Of a stretch of DNA of 64,000 nt, positions 17,230-26,459 are shown one piece after another. The translations under genes and the position numbers were made by a program. The notes beneath the pieces are model-generated. The model saw nothing but the letters and a program-made list of their open reading frames with translations, had not been told where the DNA came from and did no database searches. The stretch spans positions 62,001 to 126,000 of the forward strand of contig JANWWM010000025.1 in the NCBI GenBank assembly GCA_025055975.1, given 5' to 3'. This DNA comes from Chloroherpetonaceae bacterium (GTDB taxonomy: Bacteria > Bacteroidota > Chlorobiia > Chlorobiales > Thermochlorobacteraceae). Each line of letters opens with the position of its first letter. Position 1 is the stretch's first letter.

Positions 17230-19647
17230 CTACAACCCTGCGCGCAAGGCGAGAACGAAATTTCTGCCCATCGCCACAAGCCCCGAACTATACGGGCGAT
17301 AGCGCGCGTCCGCAAGATTTTCCACCCCCGCCGTGATGGTGAAGTTTTCCTCGAAGCGATACAAGGCTTTTAGGTTCAACGTCAGCCACGAGGGAGAAAA
17401 CGGTCGACCTTGCGCGTCTTTGGCGTAAATCTGCGGCTTGCCGCGCTCTTCGAAGTTGAGATTCTCAAACGAGACCTCGCCGCTATACATCGCGTAGAGT
17501 TGCAGATCCAGCTTGCGATTCGAATATGTCAGGCGCGTTACGCCAAACCACGGCGCGGCATGGCGCGAGCGGCTCTTCGAGCCATCGTCCATCTCTTCGT
17601 TGCCAATTTGATAGTTGAAGCGCGACGACGCCCCAAAGCCCGCAGGCAGTTTCAATTCCAAGCCCGCTTGAACGCCGCGCACGTCGGCAAACGAGGCGTT
17701 CTGAATCGCTTGCACGCGACTGAGGCGACCGTCGTAGAGGATGAAATCTTGCCCGTTGAATTGAAAATTTCTTCTGACGAGCGCGTTGTCGAGATAGGCG
17801 TAGTAGCCCGTCAATTCAATGCGCGCCACGTCGCTGAACGTCTTGCCAATCGAGAGTTCGGCGTTGTAAGCGTATTCGGCTTTGAGGTTGGGATTGGGCA
17901 CGACGACGACGTTCTGCGGCTGGTCGAAAATTTTTCCGATGTCGTCGACATTCGGGGCGCGAAAGCCCGTCGAGACATTCGCGCTTGCCGTCCAAGTTTC
18001 ATCAGGCGTGAAGACCATGCCCAAGTTGCCCGTAAACGCGCCGCTTCGAATCTTCGCCGTTCTGAATGGCAGCGGAAATACGTCGAGGTTGCGCGAGAAG
18101 TCGGAATCGATCGCAAAATAGTTGTATCGCGCTCCCGCTTGAACGAGAAGTTGCGGCAAGACGCGATGTTGATAGTTCAAATACGCCGCGTAAGAAGCCC
18201 AGTCCGATTGCGGGTAGCGGTCGGGCACGCGAATCGAGGCGTTGTTGCGAATGTCGGTTCCCGAACCGCGAGACTTGACGTTGTTCAAAACGACCTCCGC
18301 GCCGTAAAAGAGCCGTTGCGAGCCGAAGGCTTTGGTGAAATCGAGGTTCGCCGAATACGCATTGACTTCCTCGATTTGCTTGCGCAAGCGGAAGCGATTG
18401 CCGCCCGAAAACGGTCGATCGATGCGACTTTCTTGGAAGTATTGATACGCGAGGCGAAGCGTGGCGACGTCGTAGAGCGCGCTCTCCGCCTTGTGCGCGA
18501 CGGAAACGTTGTGCATCGTCCATTTTTGCGGTCCGTAGTTCCAGACCGAGTGGCGCGGCAAGCCATCGGCGGCGGTTTCAATCAAGCGGTCGTAGCGCGC
18601 GTATTCCGACGTTTCCGAGAAGTGAAAGCCGTATTGCAGTTCCCATTGCGACGCGGGCGCATAGCGAACTTTCTGCGTCAGGTTGATTTGGTTATAGGCG
18701 TTGGGCGTTTGAACGAGAGGATTGTCGTTGGCAACGACGCGATCGATGTTGTCGATGCGTTGAACGAAGAACGGACGCAGATACTCTTGCCGACCGATGC
18801 GCCCCATTCGCGGATCGCCAAAGTCGCTATACGTGAGGCTTGAAAGAAACGCGAGATTCTTCCAACCGACGTTCAGGTGGAAGTGTCCCGTTTGTTCGCC
18901 ATTGCCCGACGAGAAGCGCGCGACGCCTTTGCCCGTAACGAAAGGCTCGTCGTAGAGCGAAAATTGCGGCGAAAGAGTTTGGAAGTTCATCACGCCGCCA
19001 ATCGCGTCGCTGCCATACATCACCGAGCCAGGTCCGAAAAGAATCTCCGCGTTCTCGATGGCAAGCGCGTCGAGCGAGATGACTTGCTGGATGTTGCCGC
19101 CGCGGAAAATCGCGTTGTTCATTCTCACGCCGTCGACGGAGTAGAGCAGGCGATAAGTGGCAAAGCCGCGAATCATCGGACTGCCGCCGCCTTGTTGGCT
19201 TTTCTGGATGAAGACCTCGCCCGTCGTTCCGAGCATATCCGCCGCCGTTTGCGGATTGAGCAGCGCGACGTCTTTGGGCGTTATCGTCGTGATTTTGTGC
19301 GGCGCTTCGCGCTTGGGCTGTTCCCAACGATTCGCGCTCACGACGATTTCGTCGCTCGAAACGGGCGATGGCGAGAGATAAACGACGCTGTTTTCGCCCG
19401 CAAGTTCGTCGTAACGCTTGACGGCGAGCCGATACCCCACGAGACGAATCTCGATTCTCTCCGAACCCTTGAAGGCGGAGAGGTCGGCTTGTCCGTTCTT
19501 GTTCGTCGTCGCAAAGGCTTTTGGCTTTTGGCTGACAAGACGCGCAAGCTCCAAGGCTTGTCCCGTCTCGCGATCTTTCACCGTGATGATTTGCGCCGAA
19601 ATGGATAGAGGCGCGAGCAGAAAGAGAAAAATCAAAATCCGTTTCAT
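17230..19647 (-). CDS. TonB-dependent outer-membrane receptor, haem/iron-type
   Basis: An 805-residue receptor. Residues 1-19 are a signal peptide; about 20-90 a carboxypeptidase-regulatory-like domain (ITVKDRETGQALELARLV); about 100-230 the plug (DEIVVSANRWEQ as TonB-box-like region, then GSPMIRGF, YSVDGVRMNNAIFRGGN and GPGSVMYGSDAIGGVMNF); the rest is a 22-strand-type barrel ending NFVLALRAGL, with a terminal aromatic-poor strand. The plug sequence is closest to the haemoglobin/transferrin/lactoferrin-receptor family, so haem or iron uptake is likely, though copper or cobalamin cannot be excluded. It ends an operon-like minus-strand run; an iron-type ABC permease lies across the tRNA. Confidence 0.88.
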   Translation of the reverse strand: MKRILIFLFLLAPLSISAQIITVKDRETGQALELARLVSQKPKAFATTNKNGQADLSAFKGSERIEIRLVGYRLAVKRYDELAGENSVVYLSPSPVSSDEIVVSANRWEQPKREAPHKITTITPKDVALLNPQTAADMLGTTGEVFIQKSQQGGGSPMIRGFATYRLLYSVDGVRMNNAIFRGGNIQQVISLDALAIENAEILFGPGSVMYGSDAIGGVMNFQTLSPQFSLYDEPFVTGKGVARFSSGNGEQTGHFHLNVGWKNLAFLSSLTYSDFGDPRMGRIGRQEYLRPFFVQRIDNIDRVVANDNPLVQTPNAYNQINLTQKVRYAPASQWELQYGFHFSETSEYARYDRLIETAADGLPRHSVWNYGPQKWTMHNVSVAHKAESALYDVATLRLAYQYFQESRIDRPFSGGNRFRLRKQIEEVNAYSANLDFTKAFGSQRLFYGAEVVLNNVKSRGSGTDIRNNASIRVPDRYPQSDWASYAAYLNYQHRVLPQLLVQAGARYNYFAIDSDFSRNLDVFPLPFRTAKIRSGAFTGNLGMVFTPDETWTASANVSTGFRAPNVDDIGKIFDQPQNVVVVPNPNLKAEYAYNAELSIGKTFSDVARIELTGYYAYLDNALVRRNFQFNGQDFILYDGRLSRVQAIQNASFADVRGVQAGLELKLPAGFGASSRFNYQIGNEEMDDGSKSRSRHAAPWFGVTRLTYSNRKLDLQLYAMYSGEVSFENLNFEERGKPQIYAKDAQGRPFSPSWLTLNLKALYRFEENFTITAGVENLADARYRPYSSGLVAMGRNFVLALRAGL

Positions 19648-19773
19648 GGGTTGAAATGAATTTGGAGCGTTTGAAAAAATGGTTATGAGATTTCAAGAAA
19701 ACTTGTCCCAAATCGCTCGGAAAAGAGCGAGCGAGGCAATCGAGTCGAGGCGCGACGAGCGTCGCAAAACGCG

Positions 19774-20409
19774 CTATGCGCTCGCGAAGATTCGCGCCGT
19801 TTCGGTTTCAAAGGCAATCTTCTCGGAAGAGCGGCGCTTGGGAGGCGGCGATTCGGGAGAGAGATAAACCCAACGGCATTTGAAATCAAGAGAGGCGAAT
19901 GTCAGAGGTCGAACCTGCTTGCAAGGAAAGCGTTGGAAATCGGGATTGAGCGCGAGCGATTTAAGCCACTGATACAGCCGTTTTTCGCGCTCTTTATGTT
20001 CGGGCGAACCGCTCGCGGCTTCGGCGACGAGCCGTCGCAAGCGTCGATTGAGTTCGGTTTCGTCGTCGTCGCGCCAGCAAAGGCATCGAATCGAGTCGCC
20101 AATTTCTTCCGCTTCGAGCACGTCATACATTTCGCCCTTGTATTCAAACTCGCGTTCTTCTTCCCAATCGAGTTCGGTTTCAGCTTGCGCCTTCGAGAAG
20201 ACGAGACGAATCAGCTCGGCTTTGTCGACAGAGGCGAGAAGTCGCGCCTTGACTTCTTCTTTGAGCAAAGCCTTTTGGACATGAAGCCAAACGCCCATCG
20301 CGCCAAACGGAAGCAGAAACGACGCGACAATCGCAAGCGAGACGACGCGGTCGATCGAACAAAGCCGCCCAAGCGCAATGGGGAATCTTCTCGCTCGATC
20401 TCTCGTCAT
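19774..20409 (-). CDS. Unknown membrane-anchored protein preceding the TonB receptor
   Basis: A 211-residue protein with one N-terminal hydrophobic segment (VVSLAIVASFLLPFGAMGVWL, about 23-42) after a basic stretch; most of the rest would be extracytoplasmic. The core ELDWEEEREFEYKGEMYDV, EIGDSIRCLCWRDDDET and LNRRLRRL resembles a small unnamed family I recall beside metal or haem TonB receptors in Bacteroidetes (FEYxGxMYDI, WWDxxET). The resemblance is from memory. An acidic, cysteine-containing motif next to a receptor suggests metal handling, which is inference. It is followed after 126 bases by the receptor on the same strand. Confidence 0.6.
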   Translation of the reverse strand: MTRDRARRFPIALGRLCSIDRVVSLAIVASFLLPFGAMGVWLHVQKALLKEEVKARLLASVDKAELIRLVFSKAQAETELDWEEEREFEYKGEMYDVLEAEEIGDSIRCLCWRDDDETELNRRLRRLVAEAASGSPEHKEREKRLYQWLKSLALNPDFQRFPCKQVRPLTFASLDFKCRWVYLSPESPPPKRRSSEKIAFETETARIFASA

Positions 20410-20412
20410 TGC

Positions 20413-21066
20413 TTAAAGCTTAAAAACGATTCCGATGCAGAGCGCGAAAGATACGAAAGAAAGCGTTGGCGCGTCCTCGTCAAGAATCTGCGATTTCGTC
20501 TTCGCTTTGCCGGTCAAGCCCGCGCGAAGCGAAGCGTTGAGAGTGGCGACGAAAAATTCGTTCAGGGGCAATCCAAACGCGAGCTCCGAGAGCGCCGCAA
20601 AGCCCGTGGCAGAATAGAGAACGTCGCGGTTCAGACGCGCGGTCTCGCGGATCGAGCCAAAAAGCGCTCCCGCTCCAAAAGCGAACTTGACGAGCGCGCC
20701 ATCTTTGGAAGGCTGAATCGGAACGAAGGCAAAAACGATGGAAGGAATCGCCCAACGCGCCGAAAGTTCCGCGGGCAAGCCAAACCCCAGACGCGAGGGC
20801 AATTGCTCCGAAGAGCGTTTGTAGAGCACGTCGCCGCCCCAAAAAAACTTTTCGCCGACGCGGTAAAGCGCGCTTGCCGAAACGTCCAGCGTTTGCAAAA
20901 TGTCGGGACTGCGTTGATTGCGCAAGACTTCGCTCCAATCCAAGTAGGCTGGCGCGATCGCGCCGCCCGCGCCCGCTTTCGCATCGATGAGAATCGTTTG
21001 CGCCGAAAGCGATGAAAGCGAGCAAAACGCCAAAAGGGCGAAGGCGATTTTGCGCCATTCACGCAT
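20413..21066 (-). CDS. Exported protein of unknown function, probable small outer-membrane barrel
   Basis: A 217-residue protein with a signal peptide (MREWRKIAFALLAFCSLSSLSA, then Q). The mature part has alternating hydrophobic beta-strand-like stretches (SASALYRVGEKFFWGGDVLY, LGFGLPAELSARWAI, VKFAFGAGALFG, VATLNASLRAGL) and ends with FVSFALCIGIVFKL, a pattern of outer-membrane beta-barrel proteins. I do not recognise a named family. It overlaps the nadK stop by eight bases and is followed after two bases by the next gene, so it belongs to the same operon. Confidence 0.6.
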   Translation of the reverse strand: MREWRKIAFALLAFCSLSSLSAQTILIDAKAGAGGAIAPAYLDWSEVLRNQRSPDILQTLDVSASALYRVGEKFFWGGDVLYKRSSEQLPSRLGFGLPAELSARWAIPSIVFAFVPIQPSKDGALVKFAFGAGALFGSIRETARLNRDVLYSATGFAALSELAFGLPLNEFFVATLNASLRAGLTGKAKTKSQILDEDAPTLSFVSFALCIGIVFKL

Positions 21067-21910
21067 CGTGGTCTCTGCCCCAAAGAAATTTTTGACGAAG
21101 CACGTCGTAGTAGTTGCGCTTTTCGTTGGCGATTAAAATCGCTGGCTTGTCGGACTTGCGCACGCGCACGCGCGTTTTGGGAGAAAGGGCGAGCTGAATC
21201 GCGCCGTCGCAATTGAGCACGAAGTTCTTGCTCGGCGTCTCGACCGCGATTTCAAGCTCCTTGTCGTCGGAGATGATGATGGGTCGCACCGTGAGCATGT
21301 GCGGACAAATCGGCGTGATGGCAAAAACGCGCGACTTTGGCACGATGATTGGACCTCCCGCCGACATATTGTATGCCGTCGACCCCGTGGAGGTCGAGAT
21401 GATAAGCCCATCGGCTTTGTAATCGGTGAGCAAGCTCCCGTCGATGCGAAGCGAAATGATGGGCAAGCGCGGATAGCCGCCTTTTTCAATGATGACGTCG
21501 TTGAGCGCGATGAAGCGTTTTTCTTTCTTGCCCGTTTTGACGGAGGCTTCGAGTTGCGTGCGGTGTTCGGTTTTGAAGTCGCCTTTGAGCGCGCGCTCGA
21601 TCGCCGAATGCATTTCATCGACGCTGAACTCGGCAAGAAAACCCAAGCGACCAAGATTGACGCCCAAAATCGGCTTGCCGCGCGCGTAGCGAGAGGCTTC
21701 GAGAATCGTGCCGTCGCCGCCGAGCGTGATGATGATGTCGCTCTTTTCGGCGAGTTCTTCTTTTTTGACCTTGCCTTTTTCGTTCAAAAGTTTCGCCGCT
21801 TGTTTCTCGACGAGAAAATCGATGCCGCGCGCCTTGAACCACTGAATCAGGGCTTCGGCAACTTTCAGCGCTTTCGGGCGCGAGACATTGACGACAAGGC
21901 TGAATCGCAT
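21059..21910 (-). CDS. nadK: NAD kinase
   Basis: A 283-residue cytoplasmic kinase making NADP from NAD and ATP. Motifs: ITLGGDGTIL with GGDGT at 64-68, GVNLGRLGFLAEF, ALNDVIIEKGG with the NE/D pair, and STSTGSTAYNMSAGGPI, the nucleotide-binding loop. The length is usual. The start is the ATG at 21910, whose last base is the first base of the stop of the restriction endonuclease gene (TGATG); a TTG one codon upstream is less likely. Confidence 0.96.
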   Translation of the reverse strand: MRFSLVVNVSRPKALKVAEALIQWFKARGIDFLVEKQAAKLLNEKGKVKKEELAEKSDIIITLGGDGTILEASRYARGKPILGVNLGRLGFLAEFSVDEMHSAIERALKGDFKTEHRTQLEASVKTGKKEKRFIALNDVIIEKGGYPRLPIISLRIDGSLLTDYKADGLIISTSTGSTAYNMSAGGPIIVPKSRVFAITPICPHMLTVRPIIISDDKELEIAVETPSKNFVLNCDGAIQLALSPKTRVRVRKSDKPAILIANEKRNYYDVLRQKFLWGRDHDA

Positions 21911-22494
21911 CAAAAGTCTTCAAAGTAAATGGTGAGTCCGCTTTTGGATTTTTCGTAGAAAATCATCTTGGCGGCGAGTTCTTCGGGAAGTCTGCGCATG
22001 GCGCGGTATGTGTCGGGTTTGATGCTCACGGGCGTTTCGCCGATGAACCCATCAATCCCTTTCGCTTCTTCTTCGGGCGTGGCGAAGCGATAAGTCGCGC
22101 CTTTGATTTCCGCCAACTTGCGCAAAATCGCGCCTTGAAATTTCAAACCGATAAACGTTTTCACGATGACCAAATCTCTCACCCACTTTTCTACCATCGT
22201 TTCATCAACTTGCGAGAGCGCGGACTTGAACCGTTCAACCATCTGAAAAACTTTTGCGCTGGCTTCCGCGATGGCGCGAGGATGCCGAGCCACATACCAT
22301 TGTTCCCACTCCGCGAGCGTTTTGCCTTCGAAGGCTTGCGTTAGCTCGCTCATTTGCCCCACGACGCTTGGGCGCGTGCCTTGCGCGTTTTGATTGGCGA
22401 GATTCAAAAGTTGCGCGACATACTTCGGAAAGTCGGGCGACTCTGCGCCGAGCAGCGAGGCTATCTCGCGGTTTTTTAGTTTCAACTTTTTCAT
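21910..22494 (-). CDS. MjaI-family type II restriction endonuclease (predicted CTAG-specific)
   Basis: A 194-residue protein that I match to the RE_MjaI family by LLNLANQNAQGTRPSVVGQMSEL (residues about 30-52) and AEWEQWYVARHP. The likely nuclease core is GIDGFIGETPVSIKP, with Asp148 and the S-x-K pair Ser157-Lys159, as in PD-(D/E)xK enzymes; MjaI cuts CTAG. The length is normal for the family and no frameshift is seen, so it looks intact. It overlaps the methylase stop (ATGA) and the nadK start (TGATG). The specificity is a family inference. Confidence 0.8.
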   Translation of the reverse strand: MKKLKLKNREIASLLGAESPDFPKYVAQLLNLANQNAQGTRPSVVGQMSELTQAFEGKTLAEWEQWYVARHPRAIAEASAKVFQMVERFKSALSQVDETMVEKWVRDLVIVKTFIGLKFQGAILRKLAEIKGATYRFATPEEEAKGIDGFIGETPVSIKPDTYRAMRRLPEELAAKMIFYEKSKSGLTIYFEDF

Positions 22495-23783
22495 CGTTCA
22501 GAGGGAGCGGCGGCTTTGAGTTTCTCACGATACTTTGTCGCAAATCTCTCGCTGAACTTCACGAGTCCCGTGCGCAAGTAGTGCAAATTCACGAAGGTTT
22601 TGTTTTTCAAGTAGAGATAGGCGAGCAGCGCGCCGTTTTCGTCGTATTTCACCGCGTCAAACTTCAAAAACAAACTTTCGCCGCGCAGTTTTTCTTCCAA
22701 AAATCGCATCGCTTCCGTCGCTTTCTCTTCAATGGCTTCAATGCCAATGAGACGCGCAACCACGCCGTTTGTCAGTTCGATCATCGTTGGCGACAACACG
22801 GTTTTGAGACGCGCATACTCAATCGGACGGGCTGGATCATCGCTATGCACTTTTGAGCCGAAAGAGAGCGCTCTGGGGTCAATTTTCTTGTCGAACCTCA
22901 CGGGGTCTTTGAAGACGTAGGGAAGCGCGTTGATATGCTCGGAAAAATCCAAATCCTCGCGGCGCGGTTTGAGCGCTTCAAACGAGACTTGCTCAAAGAC
23001 ATCGGTTTGACCAATGCCGAGTTTTTCTGCGATGATGGGGAGAAACTGCTCATTCGCTTCGTAGCCAATGGAGTGTCGTCCCAAGCGGCGCGCGGCGAGC
23101 GAGGTCGTGCCGCTTCCGAGAAACGGGTCTAAAACCGTCTCGCCCACGAAACTAAACATCTTGATAAGGCGGCGTGGCAATTCTTCGGGAAACATTGCCA
23201 GATGCTTGTCTTGCCTTTCGCCCGCGAAAGTCCAATGTCCCGAAAAGTATTCGTTCCATTCTTCGGGCGTGAGTTTGGAACGCTCTTTTGTTTCACGACT
23301 TACTTTTGGGGGCGCGCCGCCTTTTTTGAAGAGCAAGATGTATTCGTAGTCGATTTTCACGACGCCGTTGCGAGGATAGGGAAAAGACCCCATCACCGCG
23401 CCGCCGCCCGTCGTGTTGCACGTCGTAACCTTTTGCCAGATGATTTTGCCCATATAGTCAAAGCCAATCGCTTCGCAGAACTTGATGATTTCGGCGTGAA
23501 TGGGCATTACTTTGTAACGCCCGTAATAGACGGCGCGCGCGAATTGGTCGCCAATGTTGACGCACAAACGACAACCGTTATGCAAAACGCGATAGCACTC
23601 TTTCCAAACGAGATTGAGATGGTTGATGTAATCTTCGTAGCTATCGTTGAAGCCAATTTGATTGGGCGAGCCGTAGTCTTTGAGTTGCCAATAGGGCGGC
23701 GACGTGACGACGAGATGCACGGATTCGTTGGGAACTTCCAACATTCGCCGCGAATCCGCGAAAATGATCTTGTGTTGAGTCAT
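22491..23783 (-). CDS. DNA methyltransferase of the CTAG system, N4-cytosine type, with SNase-like C-terminal domain
   Basis: A 430-residue beta-class methyltransferase: catalytic motif IV TSPPYW at 27-32 precedes the AdoMet motif DPFLGSGTT at 219-227. TSPPY is typical of N4-cytosine enzymes. After about residue 330 comes an extra domain, VVARLIGIEAIEEKA, LFLKFDAVKYDENGALLAYLY and TFVNLHYLRTGL, laid out like staphylococcal nuclease. Arg344 and Glu352 fall where SNase has Arg35 and Glu43, but Ala385 stands at the position of Arg87, so nuclease activity is doubtful. It should protect host CTAG sites. A TATATTCG -10-like element lies at 23815-23820 without a clear -35. Confidence 0.85.
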   Translation of the reverse strand: MTQHKIIFADSRRMLEVPNESVHLVVTSPPYWQLKDYGSPNQIGFNDSYEDYINHLNLVWKECYRVLHNGCRLCVNIGDQFARAVYYGRYKVMPIHAEIIKFCEAIGFDYMGKIIWQKVTTCNTTGGGAVMGSFPYPRNGVVKIDYEYILLFKKGGAPPKVSRETKERSKLTPEEWNEYFSGHWTFAGERQDKHLAMFPEELPRRLIKMFSFVGETVLDPFLGSGTTSLAARRLGRHSIGYEANEQFLPIIAEKLGIGQTDVFEQVSFEALKPRREDLDFSEHINALPYVFKDPVRFDKKIDPRALSFGSKVHSDDPARPIEYARLKTVLSPTMIELTNGVVARLIGIEAIEEKATEAMRFLEEKLRGESLFLKFDAVKYDENGALLAYLYLKNKTFVNLHYLRTGLVKFSERFATKYREKLKAAAPSER

Positions 23784-23825
23784 TTGAAAAAACGCATTGC
23801 TGTCGTTGCGCCCGAATATACGCCG

Positions 23826-26285
23826 TTACATGATCGTTTGCGCGTCAATGTCGATATCGACTTTGACCGCGCTTGACGAGACGCGCTGACGAAACTGACG
23901 CTGAACGGCGCGAACCGTCTGCTTCAAGAGCCTTGCGCCGCCTTTTTGCTTGACGAGCAATTGATAGCGAAACCGATGCTTGATTTTGGCGATGACGGCG
24001 GGCGCAGGTCCGAGCAATTCAAACTTTTCCTTGTCTAGCGCGCCTTCCAAAAGGTCGCGGAACGTTCGCGCCGCTTGGCTCACCTCCAATTCCGCCTTGC
24101 CTGAAAACTCGAACTTCGCAAGCCGAACAAACGGCGGATAGCCCGCCATTTGACGCTCTTTGGCTTCATACTCGAAGAAATGCGCGTAATCGTTGCGCAG
24201 GACGTAGCGAAACACGTCGCTTTGCAAGTTGATGACTTGCAAATACACCTCGCCTTTTTTTTGCGAGCGACCTGCCCTGCCTGCGACTTGCGACAAGAGC
24301 GAATAAAGCCGCTCGCCCGCGCGAAAGTCGGGAAGAGACAAGCCAATGTCGGCAAGAATCGCCCCGACGAGCGTGACGTTTGGGAAGTCCAGTCCCTTCG
24401 CCACCATTTGCGTGCCGAGCAAAATTCGCGCTTTGCCTTCTTGAAACTCTCGCAGAAGTTTCGCGTGCGCGCCCTTCGAGCCTGTGGTGTCCAAGTCCAT
24501 TCGCAGAATTTTCTCGTTGGGAAAAAGGCGTTGAAGTTCTTGCTCGACTTTTTCCGTGCCGCCCGATTTGTAGAGCAATTCCGACGAGCCACAGGTTTTG
24601 CATCGCTTGGGCGCGTCTTCCGTTCTGCCGCAATAGTGGCAACGAAGGTGATTTTCTTTGAGATGAAAGACCATCGTCACGTGGCAAGCGGGGCAAACGT
24701 AAATCGCGCCGCAACCACCGCATTGAACGCTTCCCGCGTAACCGCGTCGATTTTGGAACAGAATCACCTGCTCGTTTCTGTCGAGCCGTTTTTGAATTTC
24801 AAAGAAGAGCGTCTCGGAAATCGAGGGCGAGATTTTGTTTTCCTTCGGCAGCCAGATGAGCTTGATGTCGGGCGGCGTCGCGCCGTCGGCGCGTTTGGAG
24901 AGCGTGAGCAGTTCGTATTTGCCCGTCGTCGCGTTGTGGTAGGATTCAAGCGAGGGCGTGGCTGAACCCAAAAGGCAAACGGCGCCTTCAAACTTGGCGC
25001 GCATCACCGCCACGTCGCGGGCGTGATAACGCGGCGCGACATCGAACTGCTTGTAGGTCGATTCGTGCTCTTCATCGACGACGATCAAGCCCACGTTTTC
25101 GAGCGGCGCGAAGACCGCCGAGCGCGGACCGAGCGCGATTTGCGCCGCGCCGCGCTTCAAACTTTGCCACGCCTCGAGTTTTTCCGCGTCGCTCATCGCG
25201 CTATGCAGAACCCGAACCTTGTCGCCAAAATGCGCCCGAAAGCGCGACGCGGTCTGCGGCGTGAGCGAAATTTCGGGCACGAGCGCGATGGCGGTTTTCC
25301 CCATTTCAAGCGTCTTGCGCATCGCCTCGATGTAAATCCAAGTCTTGCCGCTTCCCGTAACGCCGTGCAAAAGAAAGGTTTGGAACGCTTGCGCTTCGAG
25401 CGCGCGGTGAATTTTGGCGATGGCAACCTTTTGCTCCTCTGCGTAATCGATGCGCTTGGGCGGATCGATGAAGCCGTCGGAAAATATCGTCTTCACCTCC
25501 GCTTTTTCGCTCGTCAGAACGCCTTTCTCCACGAGGGGTTTGAGACTTGCGGCGGCAACGCCCAACTCTTCGGGGAAAAATTTGGAGCGATCGAGCGCGA
25601 AGATTTTTTCCAAAATCGCCCGCTGTTTCGGCGAGCGTTTGAGCGAAGCGAGAAGTTCGATTTTCTCCTGCTCTGAAAATTCTCGTTGGAGAACAAACGC
25701 CGTTTTGAGTTTGGCTTTGGCTTTTTGGACGTAGGTCTTTTTGACTTCAATCAAGCCGATGCGTCGCAATTCCGACAGCGCGAGCCTCAAATGCTTCGAG
25801 CCGACGCGCCGCTCCAACTGTTTCACCGTAAGGCTCTTCTCGCGCGAAAGAACCTGAACGATGTTTCGGCGCAGTTCGGTCTTGACGATTTTTTCGTCGG
25901 GCGATTGCAACGCGAACTCGCAAAGCGTTACCGTTTCTTTGGGACGAATGCGCATGGCGGCGGGAAGCGCGGCGTAGATGGCTTCAATTGGATAGGCGAC
26001 GTAGTAATCGGCAATCCACTCGGCAAGGCGCATCAAGACGGGCGAGAGCGCAGGCTCGCCGTCATCGAAAACGTCGTGAATCTCGCCAATGACGGCTTCG
26101 TCGTCGCGCTCCGAAATCGAGCTCACGAAGCCCAAACGTTCTTTTTTGTTCGCGCCGCGTCCAAACGCCACGAGAACGCGCGAACCGACGCGAATCATCT
26201 CCGCGAATTCTTCGGGAACGCGATACGGATAGGAACTATCGCTGAACGATTGCTCCACGAAAACGCATGCGACTTTGACATTCAT
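23826..26285 (-). CDS. priA: Primosomal protein N', replication restart helicase
   Basis: An 819-residue DEAH-type helicase that loads the replisome at stalled forks. The N-terminal DNA-binding region (about 1-200) leads into a helicase core with LLHGVTGSGKTWIY (Walker A), VPEISLTPQ, IVVDEEHESTYKQ (DEEH box), LLGSATPSLES and QVAGRAGRSQKKGEV (motif VI). Zinc-binding cysteines CGGCGAIYVCPACH and CHYCG...CKTCGS sit between the two helicase lobes, as in PriA. Length and order are normal. The start is at 26285. The restriction-modification genes follow on the same strand after 42 bases. Confidence 0.97.
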   Translation of the reverse strand: MNVKVACVFVEQSFSDSSYPYRVPEEFAEMIRVGSRVLVAFGRGANKKERLGFVSSISERDDEAVIGEIHDVFDDGEPALSPVLMRLAEWIADYYVAYPIEAIYAALPAAMRIRPKETVTLCEFALQSPDEKIVKTELRRNIVQVLSREKSLTVKQLERRVGSKHLRLALSELRRIGLIEVKKTYVQKAKAKLKTAFVLQREFSEQEKIELLASLKRSPKQRAILEKIFALDRSKFFPEELGVAAASLKPLVEKGVLTSEKAEVKTIFSDGFIDPPKRIDYAEEQKVAIAKIHRALEAQAFQTFLLHGVTGSGKTWIYIEAMRKTLEMGKTAIALVPEISLTPQTASRFRAHFGDKVRVLHSAMSDAEKLEAWQSLKRGAAQIALGPRSAVFAPLENVGLIVVDEEHESTYKQFDVAPRYHARDVAVMRAKFEGAVCLLGSATPSLESYHNATTGKYELLTLSKRADGATPPDIKLIWLPKENKISPSISETLFFEIQKRLDRNEQVILFQNRRGYAGSVQCGGCGAIYVCPACHVTMVFHLKENHLRCHYCGRTEDAPKRCKTCGSSELLYKSGGTEKVEQELQRLFPNEKILRMDLDTTGSKGAHAKLLREFQEGKARILLGTQMVAKGLDFPNVTLVGAILADIGLSLPDFRAGERLYSLLSQVAGRAGRSQKKGEVYLQVINLQSDVFRYVLRNDYAHFFEYEAKERQMAGYPPFVRLAKFEFSGKAELEVSQAARTFRDLLEGALDKEKFELLGPAPAVIAKIKHRFRYQLLVKQKGGARLLKQTVRAVQRQFRQRVSSSAVKVDIDIDAQTIM

Positions 26286-26459
26286 AACGACTCTGCGACT
26301 GAAAGCGGAACAAACGCGCTTCGCAAAATTTGAAGTTTTGAATTTGGCAAACGCGACGCGCCATCGACGATGTCGGGCGGCGCGGATATTGGCGCCAGCC
26401 GCCTTCGCCGTTCTGGCTTCAAGGGCGAGAGATGAACGGGGGACGGTGAAGCGCGACGT

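Noticed and set aside
23815-23820. TATATTCG element as a dedicated promoter of the restriction-modification genes
   Set aside because: No TTG-type -35 at 16-17 bases; too weak to list as a feature.
26286-26459. Gap between priA and the TonB-C gene searched for a regulatory RNA or terminator
   Set aside because: Only AT-rich stretches and a short GGCGC-type palindrome; nothing convincing.
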